Positions 33,302 to 45,087 of a DNA stretch of 64,000 nucleotides are shown piece after piece. Below the pieces are notes generated by a model, which was not told the DNA's origin, searched no databases, and saw only the letters and a program-made list of their open reading frames with translations. Each line of letters opens with the position of its first letter. Position 1 is the first letter of the stretch. Made by a program: the position numbers and the translations under genes. The stretch is from contig NC_063061.1 of the NCBI RefSeq assembly GCF_018812025.1, positions 8,184,415 to 8,248,414 on the forward strand. The letters run 5' to 3'. This DNA comes from Megalobrama amblycephala. Its lineage: Eukaryota > Chordata > Actinopteri > Cypriniformes > Xenocyprididae.

Positions 33302-35994
33302 CATATTATACTGAAATGTATTCTCAATTTGAACCTTTTAGGGTACGTTTACACGACAAAGATGTACTAAAAAACGGAAACGTTTTTCCTTTGTGTTTTG
33401 AAAAGTTTCACGTACAGACAATGTTGTCAAAACAATCCCCATTCAAACGGATCCGCGAAAATGCTGTATTATGCTGTCAGGCCAGTAGTTGGCGATGCCA
33501 CTTTGTAAAGAAACACGACGCACCTATAGACTGAACCATAGATGGTCTTATTATTGGGAGATACGAGGGTCCATGGCTCTACCATTGTAGAAGGCCTAAC
33601 GGCTAATTTGGATCATGTGTGCCTTGATAACCAATCACATTACAGCCTTGACATAATTTAATTTAGAAGTGCCGGGTGTGCTAGATTGACATGATTTGAC
33701 CATGTACATTGGTTCCACATGAATCAATTAAAAGCACACTATGTAGTTTTTCACCACTAGAGGTTGCCTATTCAAAACAAAGGCGTAGCTTGATGACGCC
33801 AAGTTTGAGCGCAAAATCATGGGAGGTGTTGTCTTCACGTCACAGCAGGTGGAAAAGAATCGGGACGGGACTCAGGCAGAAATCATGTTCAAGGATGAGA
33901 TTATTAGCGTTACTGTAGTATGAAGCAGAGCAGGGCCGAGTGCTGTTGGAGCTGAACGAGGCTGCTGGAGTGATTACTAATGAGAGACACAAAACACATG
34001 TCTCGGGAGCAGTGGAACTTTTATTATGCCACAGTCGCTGCTTCTGCTTCTTCCGGTCAGGCGTATGACAGCACTGTTTATCATATTTGATAGATTTGAG
34101 TGCGTTAAAAAATATGTTATAATGTTACTCTGTGTGTTCGCTCGGCTGCTGCTATGAGACACATTGCGGTAAGATCGATATTAGGCATGGCAAAACATGA
34201 TACTTGCTTTAAATCAAGAAAGCTGTTTCAAAAAATAAGAACGATTGATAACAATGATTAGTTTTCTGTCTATAAATGTATCCAAACAGTTTTTCCCTTA
34301 TCTAATAAAACACATAATATATACTTCTCTGGTGTTTCCATGGTTTCTACAAAATAAAACGGAAATCAAGGGTAACGCAGGTATGATGTCATTGATAGGC
34401 GACATCATGTCCTGGTAAAATTACTTATTTCTCTGGATTTAAACAAAATTCTTTGAAACATTTGGGATAATGTAAGTGCACAAGTCAACAAAATATATAA
34501 TATTGTTCTAGTGGTTTTTGGATATTTTAATCCAAAAATCTTACATATTGAACCTTTTATGTTAAACAAATATAATTTGTTCACATAATTTCAACATCAT
34601 ACGCAATAAATAAATATTGCGGCATTGACTTTAGACCAGGTTTCAGTTGGTCAATGGCGCAGACTATTTCAGTTTCCTCAAAATAGCAACACGCCAACAA
34701 TGCGCCTGAACACACCTTGTTTTCAGATCAGCACCCCTGTGGATGAACAGATGGGCGTGAGTGAATTTGCTATTTAAACAATGTGGCGCTGGACATAAAA
34801 ATGATAACTGCGTCAGGCTGAAACTAGCAAAAAACACTTGCGTTGCGCCTTGCATTGCATTGTGTCAGGTGTAGGGACCTATAAATTTCCCCCTTTTCTA
34901 AAAAACACATAAAACAACACTTAAGCCACGCACACACTTAACGATTGTAAGGCCGATTATGAATGTAAATTGATACTTATGACTGATCGCGCTCAAACGC
35001 GTCCAGTCAGAGCCAGTTGCGTTCAGTCTCCGATTACAGTCGGTGTTCAAATTCCATGTGTGAGTATATAAATCGGCTCCGAAGGAAACAATCGGTATGT
35101 GTGTTCAGTTCAGTCTTAGAATGTTTCAGCGAATCGTTAGGTGTGTCCCCGGCTTTAAGTTTAACATTTTTACTCACCTCATTAAGTCCCAAGCAAAGCA
35201 TGCTGATTGGTTACTTGATTGGTTCACATTCGCCCCTAAATAATTTAATCTAGTAGATTGCACATTCTAGAGAATTACATTAATCGAAAGCAAAGAAATT
35301 GAGTTTAGAAGAGAAACAATTTTGTCACATAGATTGCAAATAACATGATTAAGTTAGATAATATGTGTGTACCTGTCACCCAATTGTCCGTGACTTCTCT
35401 TATAAAACAAAAAATTTTTTTCGGTGTAAACTCTAAAAATGTATCAATCTAAAACAAATGTTTAAGAGCAAACATGTTGAAGATTAGCCGAGGGTTGTCG
35501 ATTCATTAAATGATAAGCTGTTTACTCACAAAAGCAGTATATTCAACGTAGTGAAGCCTCTCCTTCATTGATATCCATTAAAAAAAAGCCTCGTCTTCTT
35601 ACCTGCATACAGCAGAGTTAGCAGACAGAACACGTAATATGCGTGCGCATGACATCACCGTTTTCACAAATTTGCATTTTTATAGTTTACACAGAGATGA
35701 TAATGGTATAGTTTTGAAAAACTTGTACTTTGAAACCTGTTTTCAAAAGTTTGTGTTTTCAGGCCTCCAAAACGTTGTTGTCGTTTAAATGAATGGCCAA
35801 AATACATTAAAAGTTTGCACCAGTTTTTTGAGTTATGACTTTGAGTGAATTTACATTTAACCAACAAGCTACATTGAATTAGAGGAACTTAATCTTGTCT
35901 ATTTCAGTTCAAATCAACAGCTATCATAATACATGCTAGCATAACTTATTTAACATGTATATTTAATGAACAAGTAAGATATTACTTGTCACTG
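33302..35994. other. Intergenic repeat debris, no gene
   Basis: 33343-33540 (GTACGTTTACACGACAAAG) and 35655-35800 (TTTTCAGGCCTCCAAAACG) look like opposite ends of a transposon family. The second part also matches, in the opposite orientation, 51812-51985 (GGGGGCCTGAAAACACAAAC). Frames within it show no homology known to me. Confidence 0.5.
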
Positions 35995-36153
35995 TGTCAC
36001 GATGGGTAGTGTAGGATACGATGCAAGACGAAGGAGAACACTTCAATAACATTTAATGGAACACTAGGAACAAGGAACAGGAAAATCACCATGCGATAAC
36101 ATCTACAAACACCACATAACATAATCAATACAGGACAAAGACTGGACTGAAAC

Positions 36154-38642
36154 TAGGGGTGTGCACAAATAGTCGAATATTCGTTGTGTAATTAATATTC
36201 GAAAAATAAAAATACTATTCGAATTTTACTATGTTGCTTTGCTGGCCGTAAATACAGTGAATCCATGCTAAATCCTAAGCACTAAAACTCGCAGTTATAA
36301 CTAAATGCACCAGGTGGCGCTGCGGAGCGTGTTTAACAAGTTTATTTTAGTTGATCGTCACATAATATTGTCGTCTACCTCGCAAAGTTTGGAATTACTT
36401 AGATGAAAATGATCTTACAAAATGGAATTACTTTTGATCAAATTAATTAATGAAACCGAGTTATCATAATATCAACACCATAATGAGAAGAAATCTAAAC
36501 ACCCGTCGAATGAGGAAAGAGCTGTCCATCACTGCATTCACGACAGGTAAGCGCAGCTGTAAGATATCCCCGAGTGAGCGAAGATGATAGCTTAAAGGCC
36601 CTTTCACACAGGACGCGGTATGCGCTGCGCTGCGCTATAAAACCCATTTGTTTCAATGGCTTGCGCCGCGCGAGGACTGCGTCAACCAAAGCGCAGACGC
36701 AGCGGAGCGCAGCTTGCGCGCACGCCGCGGTCAAAGTTCAAAATAGTTCAACTTTTGCCGCTGCGCTCTGTGGCGATTACCCGCGCGACCAATAGCAACG
36801 GTGCATCCAAACAATCGGAAAGCAAAATGGATGAACAGCTATTTACTGTGTTGTAATTTCCAGAGCTATACAATACAAGTTTGCTGGTCGTATAGTGACA
36901 TCGGGAGAAAAGCTGTGCCATGGAGACATGACAGACACTGCCATAGTCAAGAGCTGCTCTCTTTCTTCTTCTTAAAAACAGGGCTATTGCTATTGCTCAC
37001 TTCTTAGCATGGCCCGGGACATATAGACCTTATGTAGCCCCGCCCCTTTTCAGCGTTGGGCTCGTTGTCTTTTGACTTCCGGTTTGTATTTCCACAGCGA
37101 TATTACATTTATGAATGAACTGCTCGTTTTAAAATCTTCCTGATCTACTGACATTTGTTAAGACATGTGCTTTAAACATAACAATGCTCATGATAGACTT
37201 GATAACTTTCATTAACTCTACAACAAGTAAATCCACTTAACCAACTAATTATTCTTTGACAGCGATGCCATAGAAATATACAGAGCTACCGCAAAACGGA
37301 AGTTCAAAGACAATTTTATAAAGATGGCAGCGGTTCAAATTCTGGGCTATTAGTATTATGTTTACATTACGCCACATTAAGCTTTTTAGAATGTCCCGAA
37401 AATGGGACAAAATGGCGCTCCATTTCACATTAGTTTTCCACGCTAGTCAGTATATGCATATAGTTCATACCACAGCCAGCATTCACCATTCTAATATGTT
37501 TTTAACTGTATAATTTCCCAGTCTCTACTGTACTGTCCGTGACCTAATGTCCCAGAATGCAATGCGCTGCTGACGTCACGTTCCCAGACTCTATACTTTA
37601 CTGCTGACCAAAAGGTGGAACAACAATCAAATGACTATGTATAAAACTCCCGCTACATGTTTGGAAAACTCCGCCTACTGTGCTCTGGCCAGCGCAGCGC
37701 AAATCGCTTTGTATCTGACGTATCTGAAGGGCTGCGCTGAACCCAGCAGCTAGCGCAGCGCATGCCGCGTCCTGTGTGAAAGGGCCAGAGCACATGGCCA
37801 GAGCACATTAGTTGGAGTTTTCCAAACTTGTATCGGGAGTTCTAATCATCTAATCATTTGATTGTTGTTCCACCTTTCGGTCAGCAGCAAAGTATATGTC
37901 CCGTGCTAAGAAGTGTCTGTCATGTCTTCATGACACAGCTTTTCTCCTGATGTCTCTATACGACCAGCAAACTTGTATTGTACAGCTCTGGAAATTCCAA
38001 CACAGTAAATAGCTGTTCATCCATTTTGCTTTCCGATTATTTGGATGCCCTGTTGCTATTGGTCGCACGGGTAATCGTCACAGAGCGCAGCGGCAAAAGT
38101 TGAACTATTTTGAACTTTAACCGCATCTGCGCTTTGGTCGACGCAGTCCTTGCGCGGCGCAAGCCATTGAAACAAATGGGTTTCATAGCGCAGCGCATAC
38201 CGCGTCCTCCTGTGTGAAAGGGCCTTTACGCTCCTGGCGTTTAAAAAACATGGCGCTCCCATTGAAAACAATTGAAAAAGTACGCCAGCAGCTGGAAAAA
38301 ATGCTTTGGTGGACACACGGCCTAAGACATCAATGTGTCATCACGAGCCGCAGGGTTTAATTTGGATTTGTCTGTCGTGTTTTATTTATTCTTATAGTCC
38401 AAGTTCCCGCTGACTTGCATTATTCGACTGACAGACGGCAGCGGTTGCAGTTAAAAATCATCATTTGTGTTCTACTGAAGAAACAAAGACACCTACATCT
38501 TGGATGCTCTGGGGGTAAGCAGATAAACATCAAATTTTCATTTCTGGGTGAACTATCCCTTTAAATAAACGAATATTCAAATATTCTTTTTTTACAAGCC
38601 CAAATATTCAAATACAATATTTTGGAAAAATGCCCATCCCTA
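36154..38642. mobile_element. 2.5-kb hAT-type element inside the solo LTR
   Basis: A perfect 8-bp duplication ACTGAAAC lies at 36146-36153 and 38643-38650. Ends TAGGGGTGTGCACAAATAGT and AAAAATGCCCATCCCTA are imperfect inverted repeats, with ATATTCG / CGAATATTC just inside. No transposase is encoded. Most of the interior is occupied by nested palindromes (next entry). Confidence 0.9.
36595..38226. repeat. Nested foldbacks (GC-rich GCGCTGCGC element inside another)
   Basis: The outer arms are AAAGGCCCTTTCACACAGGA (36595 on) and TCCTGTGTGAAAGGGCCTTT (ending 38226). They pair for more than 300 bases, including the GTTTCAATGGCTTGCGCC / GGCGCAAGCCATTGAAAC words. Within the loop a second palindrome spans about 37594-37907, with CTGACCAAAAGGTGGAACAA opposed to TTGTTCCACCTTTCGGTCAG. 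It contains a further GCGCAGCGC copy at its centre. Several short reading frames here are only translations of the palindromes. Confidence 0.85.
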
Positions 38643-38870
38643 ACTGAAACTGAAGGCTTAAATACACAGCAAACAAGGGGTTAAAGAGACTAAATTAACA
38701 AGACACACCTGAACTGAGGACACTAATTAATCTGTAACCAAGACAACAAACAGGCCGGCACACAAAGAGAACTGAAACAATTTACAAACTAGAAAACTGA
38801 CTATAAGAAACTGAAGACAGGGAAAAATCATAAAAACAGAACAAAAACAAACTCAAAACGTGACACACTG

Positions 38871-40150
38871 GCATTAGTGCAGTCATTGCTTATAATAGAG
38901 TCAATGTAGAGTTTACCATCCAGTCATATGCAAAGCATGTTGGGAGCTAGAAATGCACTGCCTAATTTCTGAAGTTACTGAGACAATTTCATTAAGTTAC
39001 TACAACCTAAACTTTAAATTACAGAAGATATTAAGTTGATGTAATAATCAACATTATTATGTCAACAGACCTCTACAAAATAATGTTTGCAACTTAAAAG
39101 GTTTAATTAAAACAAATTAGAATTTTTAACTTGCAACCATGCATTTATTTAAGTTGTGGTAACAGAAGTAAACAGTCCCCTGAATTACTTTTTAGAGTGT
39201 CAGTGCAATCAAATCAATAATTTTCCAAATATTAAGTTTGCCCAACTAAGCAAGCCAGGAAGGAAGGAACCCAAACTCCATCAGGTGACAGAATGGAGAA
39301 ACTTTGGGCCAGTCCTCCTCTGGCCAAACAAAGTAATATTGTGTGGTTATGATTCCAGGCTGCATCACAAGTCATATTGTGGTTTGTTATCATTCAGAAT
39401 ATTTCATCCAGTTCCTTCTGCTTGAAGATTTGGATACATCATGCCAGTATATGGGGGGAGGGGTGAAGCTGGCCGTAGCAGTCTGTGCAGAGGACTGTGC
39501 TAAGATGAGCTTTTAGTCTAAGCCTATTTTTTTTTCTGTTGTAAAGATCAACAATACATAAATACACAAAAACAACAAAAAAGGCTAAAGTACCAGTAAA
39601 TTCATTTGTGAAATGTGAGATCCCCCCCATTCCACATAGGGAGACCGCTGTGATCCATAAAGCACGAGCCTTCACTATATAGGCTTGGGTATATTGGTCA
39701 ATGTTTGTAACCATGTTTTTTGCATAGATTTTGCAAATCACCTGGCAAACAGGCCTTCACACTCCACTTTCGTGATTATTACAATATATGTGTGTGTGTA
39801 TGTGTGTGTGTGTGTGTGTGTGACGTGCCTCTGGGCCCGTTCTGCTTTAGCCAGCTGTGGGGCGGGAATTAGGAGGTAATGTGTGTATATTAAATGCATA
39901 ATGTTACTTGTATGTTGCATACCAAGATTGATGTGGACATTTAAAACTGAATAAAAAGTATCACAAACAAGGTAACTTCTAACCTAGATTCTAAAACCTA
40001 TGTTCTAAACATTCTGGGCATTCACTCAAACAACTTGAGGTACATCCTGAGATTCTGTTCCAGCATTCCTGTAGGAGTTCCCACGTATGCTGAACACTTG
40101 TTGGCTGCTTTTCCTTCACAACCAGGTCCAAAAAAGGTAGATATTGTGAA
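38871..40150. other. Intergenic, with (GT)n microsatellite
   Basis: No gene recognised. A GT/ATGT microsatellite occupies about 39786-39822. An AT-rich block precedes the minisatellite at 40150. Confidence 0.5.
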
Positions 40151-40342
40151 GAAAAATCATACAATGGCACAACAAAGACTGCAAAAATAATTTTATAACA
40201 TTACTACATAACATACGCAAAGCCAGCAAATCTATTATACTCTATTACATTATATATGACATTCATACAAAGCTAGCAAAAAATATTACATTAGACATGC
40301 GTACAACAATTCTAGCAAAACTATTATATTATATTGTAGTTA
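40150..40342. repeat. Left part of an ATATT minisatellite, split by the gypsy insertion
   Basis: Degenerate units containing ATACGCAAAGCCAGCAAA, CATACAAAGCTAGCAAAA and ACAATTCTAGCAAAACTATT alternate with ATTAT runs. The same unit continues at 45337-45660, on the far side of the gypsy element. Confidence 0.85.
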
Positions 40343-40722
40343 TGGACAGATACTCAGATAACACAGGATATGACGATGAATGATGTTTATTAGACAATCA
40401 GCAGGTATAAACAGTAATGCAGGTAAGTGAGCTTGATTTGTAGGCTTGTTGGATGATAACTTGACACTTAAAACAGTCTTTGTCTTACAGATGATGATCA
40501 TGTGGATAGATTGTTGACGGATGACAGCAGACACGCTCAACGGAGGTAAGTAGTCACACACAGACGCTGGAGCACGAAGACAGGGAGCACACGTATGGAC
40601 ATAAGTAACTGGAAACGCTGGAGACGATCGTGGGTGTAGTCCATTACATGTAGGTGAGCAGTGTGCTTAAATAGTCTGGTTAGGAGTGTGCTGATTGGAT
40701 GCAGGTGCGCGTGATCAATACT
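40343..40722 (-). repeat. 3' LTR (truncated) of the gypsy element
   Basis: Shares AAGACAGGGAGCACAC, GTAACTGGAAACGCTGGAGA and GAGCAGTGTGCTTAAATAG with 45088-45273. On the minus strand CTATTTAAGCACAC is the TATA-type box, and AATAAAC (plus-strand GTTTATT near 40385) is a poly(A) signal candidate. Confidence 0.8.
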
Positions 40723-40734
40723 GCTCGTTGCAGT

Positions 40735-41411
40735 TGATGGTGAGCTGCGTCCCAGACCCTCTCGTTCTCTCTGAACCAGTGGTCGACAGATGGTACATCA
40801 GACGGTTCTCCAGACCATGGGAAGAGAGGAGGTTGGTAACCGAGTACTCACTGAAAGGGAGTGAGTCCAGTGGTAGATTGGCATAGTGAGTTCTGTGCGT
40901 ACTCAGCCCAACCCAAAAACTGGTTCCAAGAGTCCTGGTGGCCATGGCAGAAGGTACGCAGGAAGCGACTCATCTCCTTGATCTTCCTCTCCGTCTGCCC
41001 GTTCGACTGAGGGTGGTATCCAGATGAGAGACTGACGGTTACACCTAAGAGGGAGAAGGCTTTCCACACTCTTGAGATGAACTGGGGTCCACGATCAGAT
41101 ACAATGTCTTCAGGGATACCATAGTATCGGAAGATGTGATTGAACATGAGTTCAGCAGTTTCCATCACTGTAGGAAGTCCCTTGAGAGGAATGAGACGAC
41201 AGGACTTTGAAAACCGGTCGATTACCACCAGGATGCAGGTATTACCCTGTGAAGAAGGGAGGTCGGTGATAAAATCCACTTCTAGATGTGACCACCATGG
41301 TCGGTTGAGAACGGGCAGAGGATGCAGCTTGCCAGATGGAAGATGGCGAGGGCTTTTAGAGATGGCACATTCAGCGCATCCCTGCACGTACCTTCTCACA
41401 TCCGTAGCCAT
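40735..41411 (-). pseudogene. Gypsy integrase fragment
   Basis: The minus-strand frame 40848-41411 contains the tail of the zinc-binding region (CAECAISK), then the catalytic core: EVDFITDLP (first Asp), VSDRGPQF (second Asp) and [10 protein letters not shown] (Glu), the D,D-35-E pattern. It is followed by a frame change and a short C-terminal piece ([19 protein letters not shown]) that runs straight into the LTR. A chromodomain, if the family had one, is absent. Confidence 0.88.
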
Positions 41412-41649
41412 ATTGGGCCACCAGAAGCGCTCCTTAAGCAGCGAGAGGGAGTGCGTTGAGTCTGGGTGACATACTGCAAACCAGGTGGACAGCCCGGCGG
41501 AGTGTTGGCAGAGGCATTGGAGGAGGGAACAGAATTAGCAGACCATTCGTAGTTCCTCTCCACCGGGCTGAATTTGCGAGTTTGAGAAGGCACATGGAGT
41601 TTGGCTGGATTCCCCTGCTGTTGAGATAGTGCCGCTCCTACACCGGTGG
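41412..41649 (-). pseudogene. Remnant of the RNase H-integrase linker
   Basis: GIQPNSMCLLKLANSARWRG and, in another frame, SQTRKFSPVERNYE mark the start of the RNase H region. The usual DHKNL-containing middle is missing, so the domain was deleted internally before the integrase zinc finger. [11 protein letters not shown], the family's word just ahead of the integrase, follows. Confidence 0.65.
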
Positions 41650-42994
41650 CAGTGGTGTATAAAGTACTCGAAAACCATACTTGAGTAAAAGTATAGATAT
41701 CTTACCAGAAAATGACTTTGGTAGAAGTCAAAGTCACTGTTTAGAATGTTACTTGAGTAAAAGTTTTAAAGTATGTGATATTTTTTGTACTTAAGTATGA
41801 AAAGTATTTTTTTGATATTAAACGTTCTTAAGTATTGAAAGTAAAAGTACAAGTAAATGTAAAATACAAAAGGAGCAAAAAATATAATTAAAAATTGTTC
41901 TATACACAGTTTGAGCAGCAAGATTGTGTTCAATTTTAACTCTCTTACATGTTGTTTCTTTGAATAGTGCACTATGAAAATGTTAATTCATAGTGCACTA
42001 TAACTAATGTAAGAGACAACTTTAAAATGTAAAGATGTAAATGTTGAAATTAACAATGAACAATACTTTTATTAACTTTTTAATTGACAAATGGACTCTT
42101 ATTGTAAAATGTTACCATTTCATAACAGTCATGCTTAAAACTTACCATCTTTACACACAAAGGCATAGCATGGGTCTATTATATGTATACTTTCACACAT
42201 TATTTGCCTCTATTTTAGAAAACTTGATGATGATCTAATCAAAATATGTGTTACAGTGCCAATAAAAAGAACAAATCGAATACATTTCTGATAAATGTTT
42301 CTGTCGCTGCATGATGAGGATACAGTTTAAATATGCAACTTCACTGGATAATGAATGCATAACAGCGAACAAATGAATATAAACTAATGCTAATGAATGG
42401 TAACAATCGTGACATTAAACAGTTGATGTTTTTGCGGTTTTAACCGCTTGAGGTACTAGCATCCTCTCAGCATTGATGACAAACATACTACTGTTCTCCA
42501 CTAATGCAGCATCTAATTACTTTATAATGATATGAAAACATGTACTGTAGTGTGTGTATAACGTACCGTTTTGTTGTTCGTTTTAAATCCGTTTTTGAAG
42601 TGTCCCGCTCTGTGCAGCACGCAGCCTCACGTCACGTGTCAAAACAAACTATACGAGACATCAGTAATAGTTTTTATTTCACCTCTAGAGGTCGCTCTCA
42701 TACTGTATAATCTCAGCCGCTCCAGCAATGGACGCAACCCGGAAAATGAAATCAACCGCGGTTGTGCGAGCACTTGTTTGCAGTCTGTGTTCTTCCGACT
42801 TTATTTTGTAGTAAGTAATGAAAATGCTTTTGGGAAAATGTATCGGAGTAAAAGTATACATTTTATTTAGGAAATGTAGTGGAGTAAAAGTAAAAGTTGA
42901 CAGAAATATAAAGACTCAAGTAAAGTACAGATTCTCCCAAAAAATACTTAAGTACTGTAACGAAGTATTATTACTTCGTTACATTACACCACTG
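41650..42994. mobile_element. hAT-type element (CAGTGGTGTA ends) inside gypsy pol
   Basis: Ends CAGTGGTGTATAAAGTAC and CATTACACCACTG are inverted. The flanks ACCGGTGG (41642-41649) and CCCGGTGG (42995-43002) agree at 7 of 8 positions. The interior begins and ends with repeated ACTTGAGTAAAAGTA / GGAGTAAAAGTA motifs. No transposase recognised. It splits the RNase H start of the gypsy element, so it is younger than that insertion. Confidence 0.88.
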
Positions 42995-43097
42995 CCCGGT
43001 GGTGGAGGCGTCTACTTCAGTGATGAAGGGTCTATCTGGGTCTGGATGGAAAAGGAGCGGTGCGCTGGTAAATTATTCCCTTAACATGTTGAAAGCT

Positions 43098-43739
43098 TCA
43101 GTGGCAGATGGTGACCAGGACAGAGACTTGGGCTTGTTTTTCCAGGAGGTTGTTGAGAGGATAGGCAATAGAGCTGTAGTTCTGGATAAATCTTCTGTAG
43201 AAGTTGGCAAAACCGAGGAAGCGTTGGAGTTCTTTGATGGTTGATGGAATGGGCCAGTTCTTAATGGCTTCTACTTTCCCCTCATCCATCTGGATGCCAC
43301 CGCTACTGATGTTATATCCAAAAAACTGCACTGAGGGTTGGTGGAAGGAGCACTTCTCGGACTTGAGAAACAGATGGGACTCTGTCAGGCATTTCAGGAC
43401 CTCCGCAACATGGTGGCGGTGTTTGGCCATGCTCTGGGAGTAAATGAGAATATCGATTGTAGACCAAGATGAACTTGTGAAGAAACTTCCGGAGCACCTC
43501 ATGTATGAAGTCCTGGAATTCGGCATAACGCAGTACTTGTAGTGTCCAGTAGGGGTCACAAAATCTGTACACTCATCCCCCTCACGTATCCGGATGAGGT
43601 TATAGGCGCTGCGGAGGTCCAACTTGGTGAAGACAGTGGCACCGTGTAGATGTTCTAAGGCCACTGGGACGAGGGGAAGAGGATACTGGAACTTGACAGT
43701 GATCTTGTTGAGAGCCCGGTAATCAATGCAAGGCCGCAA
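43098..43739 (-). pseudogene. Gypsy reverse transcriptase fragment
   Basis: The minus-strand frame reads [40 protein letters not shown], then after a frame disturbance [20 protein letters not shown] and [20 protein letters not shown], the standard order of gypsy reverse transcriptase. At the catalytic site (about 43450-43465) the aspartate pair is lost: an extra base and a missing codon leave only one Asp in any frame, and STIDILIYS is read instead. The copy is catalytically dead. Confidence 0.88.
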
Positions 43740-44211
43740 GCCTCCGTCTTTTGGCTACGAAGAAGAAGCTCGAAGCAGCAGGGGAAGTCAAAGGATGGAT
43801 GTAGCCTTGTTGTAGTGCCTCTTCAATGTACTCCTCCATGGCCTTCTGCTCTGGGATGGAGAGTGGGTAGATTTTCCCACGGGGCACTGGTTCACCCGGA
43901 AGCAGATCAATGGTGCAGTCCCATGGCCAATATGGAGGCAGCTTAGAGGCTTTCTTCGGGAAGACATCATTGAAGGTGACGTAACATGGAGGAACCTCAA
44001 CTGATTGTTTCTCAACGGGACGCTCGATGGAGGTGGAGCAAACAGGAAGTACCTTGGAACAAGGAAGTGGAGGTTGAGGCGTGAGAGGCAAACAGTCAGG
44101 AAAACAGGTGTCGCCCCACTTCAGGATTTCACCAGAACTCCAAGAGATGATGGGATTGTGCTGCTCTAACCACGGGCGCCCTAAAATCACATCAGTGGTG
44201 GAATCCTCCAA
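43740..44211 (-). pseudogene. Gypsy protease-reverse transcriptase linker
   Basis: The minus-strand frame contains [19 protein letters not shown] (the ILGRPWL block that follows retropepsin) and then [20 protein letters not shown] and [14 protein letters not shown], the N-terminal edge of the reverse transcriptase. Short frameshifts separate it from its neighbours. Confidence 0.85.
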
Positions 44212-45085
44212 AACCAGGAAATATAGGTGTTCAACATGGTCGATGTGGTGGTGGTCTTGAGCTGGCGGCAGAGGGTGCCAGAGATTAAGTTACCTGCTGA
44301 CCCGGAATCAAGTAGGGCATTGACTGAAATAGAGACATCGGCAGCAGTAAGCATTACAATGGTAGTGAGTGGTTTCATATTCATGATAGAGGGTTTGATG
44401 GCACTCACCATTGGACGAGAAGGACAAATAGGGCATGTGGAGATTACATGCCCTGCTGCACCACAGTACAAACATAAGGCGGTCAGCCGCCTCTGCCGCT
44501 CAGCAAATGTCAGCCTATTGTTGTCCACTTGCATGGGTTCGGGGCCTGGTTCTGGAGGGCTGATGGACTCTGACTGGCGGAATGGAGAGAATAGTGACTG
44601 GCCCTGGTGTTCATCCAGACACGTCTGCATACGAGAGGCGAATCTGATGGATAACTGGATGAAACGTTCAAGCCCTATGGTATCCTCGTATGCAGTGAGA
44701 TGCAGCCGCACTCTGGGATCCAATCCCTGCCGATAGGTGGTGAGAAGTGAGCACTCATTCCATCCACTTGCAGCCGCGAGGGTTCTAAACTATATAGGGT
44801 ATAATTATTAACAGACATTGAACCTTGACGGAGATGATAAAGTTGCTTACCCACAGATGAATCCCCAGCTGGTCTGCCGAAAACCTCCTTGAAATGGGCA
44901 ATGAAGTTATCCAAAGACTGGGTTACAGGCCCTGCTTGTGTCCAAATGGTTTTTGCCCATTGGAGCGCTCGTCAGTTCAACAGGGATATAATAAAGGCTA
45001 TTTTGGTGCGATCGTTGGAGTAGAGACGCGGCTGCATCTTCAAGGCCAGCAAGCACTGCTGGAGGAATCCGTTGCATGAGCATGA
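44187..45085 (-). pseudogene. Gypsy gag with zinc knuckle and protease start
   Basis: The minus-strand frames 44675-44914 (DNFIAHFKEVFGRPAGDSSV) and 44187-44723 make up the gag. In the latter a CCHC zinc knuckle CLYCGAAGHVISTC is at residues 84-97 (about 44433-44474), then [12 protein letters not shown], the Asp-Ser-Gly of the retropepsin active site. The upstream N-terminal part toward 45085 (LAGLEDAAASLLQRS) is in a different frame. The leader and primer site are missing. Confidence 0.85.
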
Positions 45086-45087
45086 AG

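Larger units (their letters stand above)
35995..38865 (-). mobile_element. Solo LTR interrupted by a hAT-type element
   Basis: The outer parts 35995-36153 and 38651-38865 form one 374-bp LTR when the insertion and one TSD copy are removed. It starts TGTCACGATGGG and ends AAAACGTGACA (TG...CA), and a 5-bp duplication CACTG flanks it (35990-35994 and 38866-38870). Read on the minus strand it has a TGTGTATTTAAGCC TATA-type box and a later ATTAAA, giving the orientation. A solo LTR results from recombination between the two LTRs of a full element. Confidence 0.88.

Noticed and set aside
44227..44736. 169-codon + strand frame
   Set aside because: Exact antisense shadow of the gypsy gag/protease frame with its CCHC knuckle.
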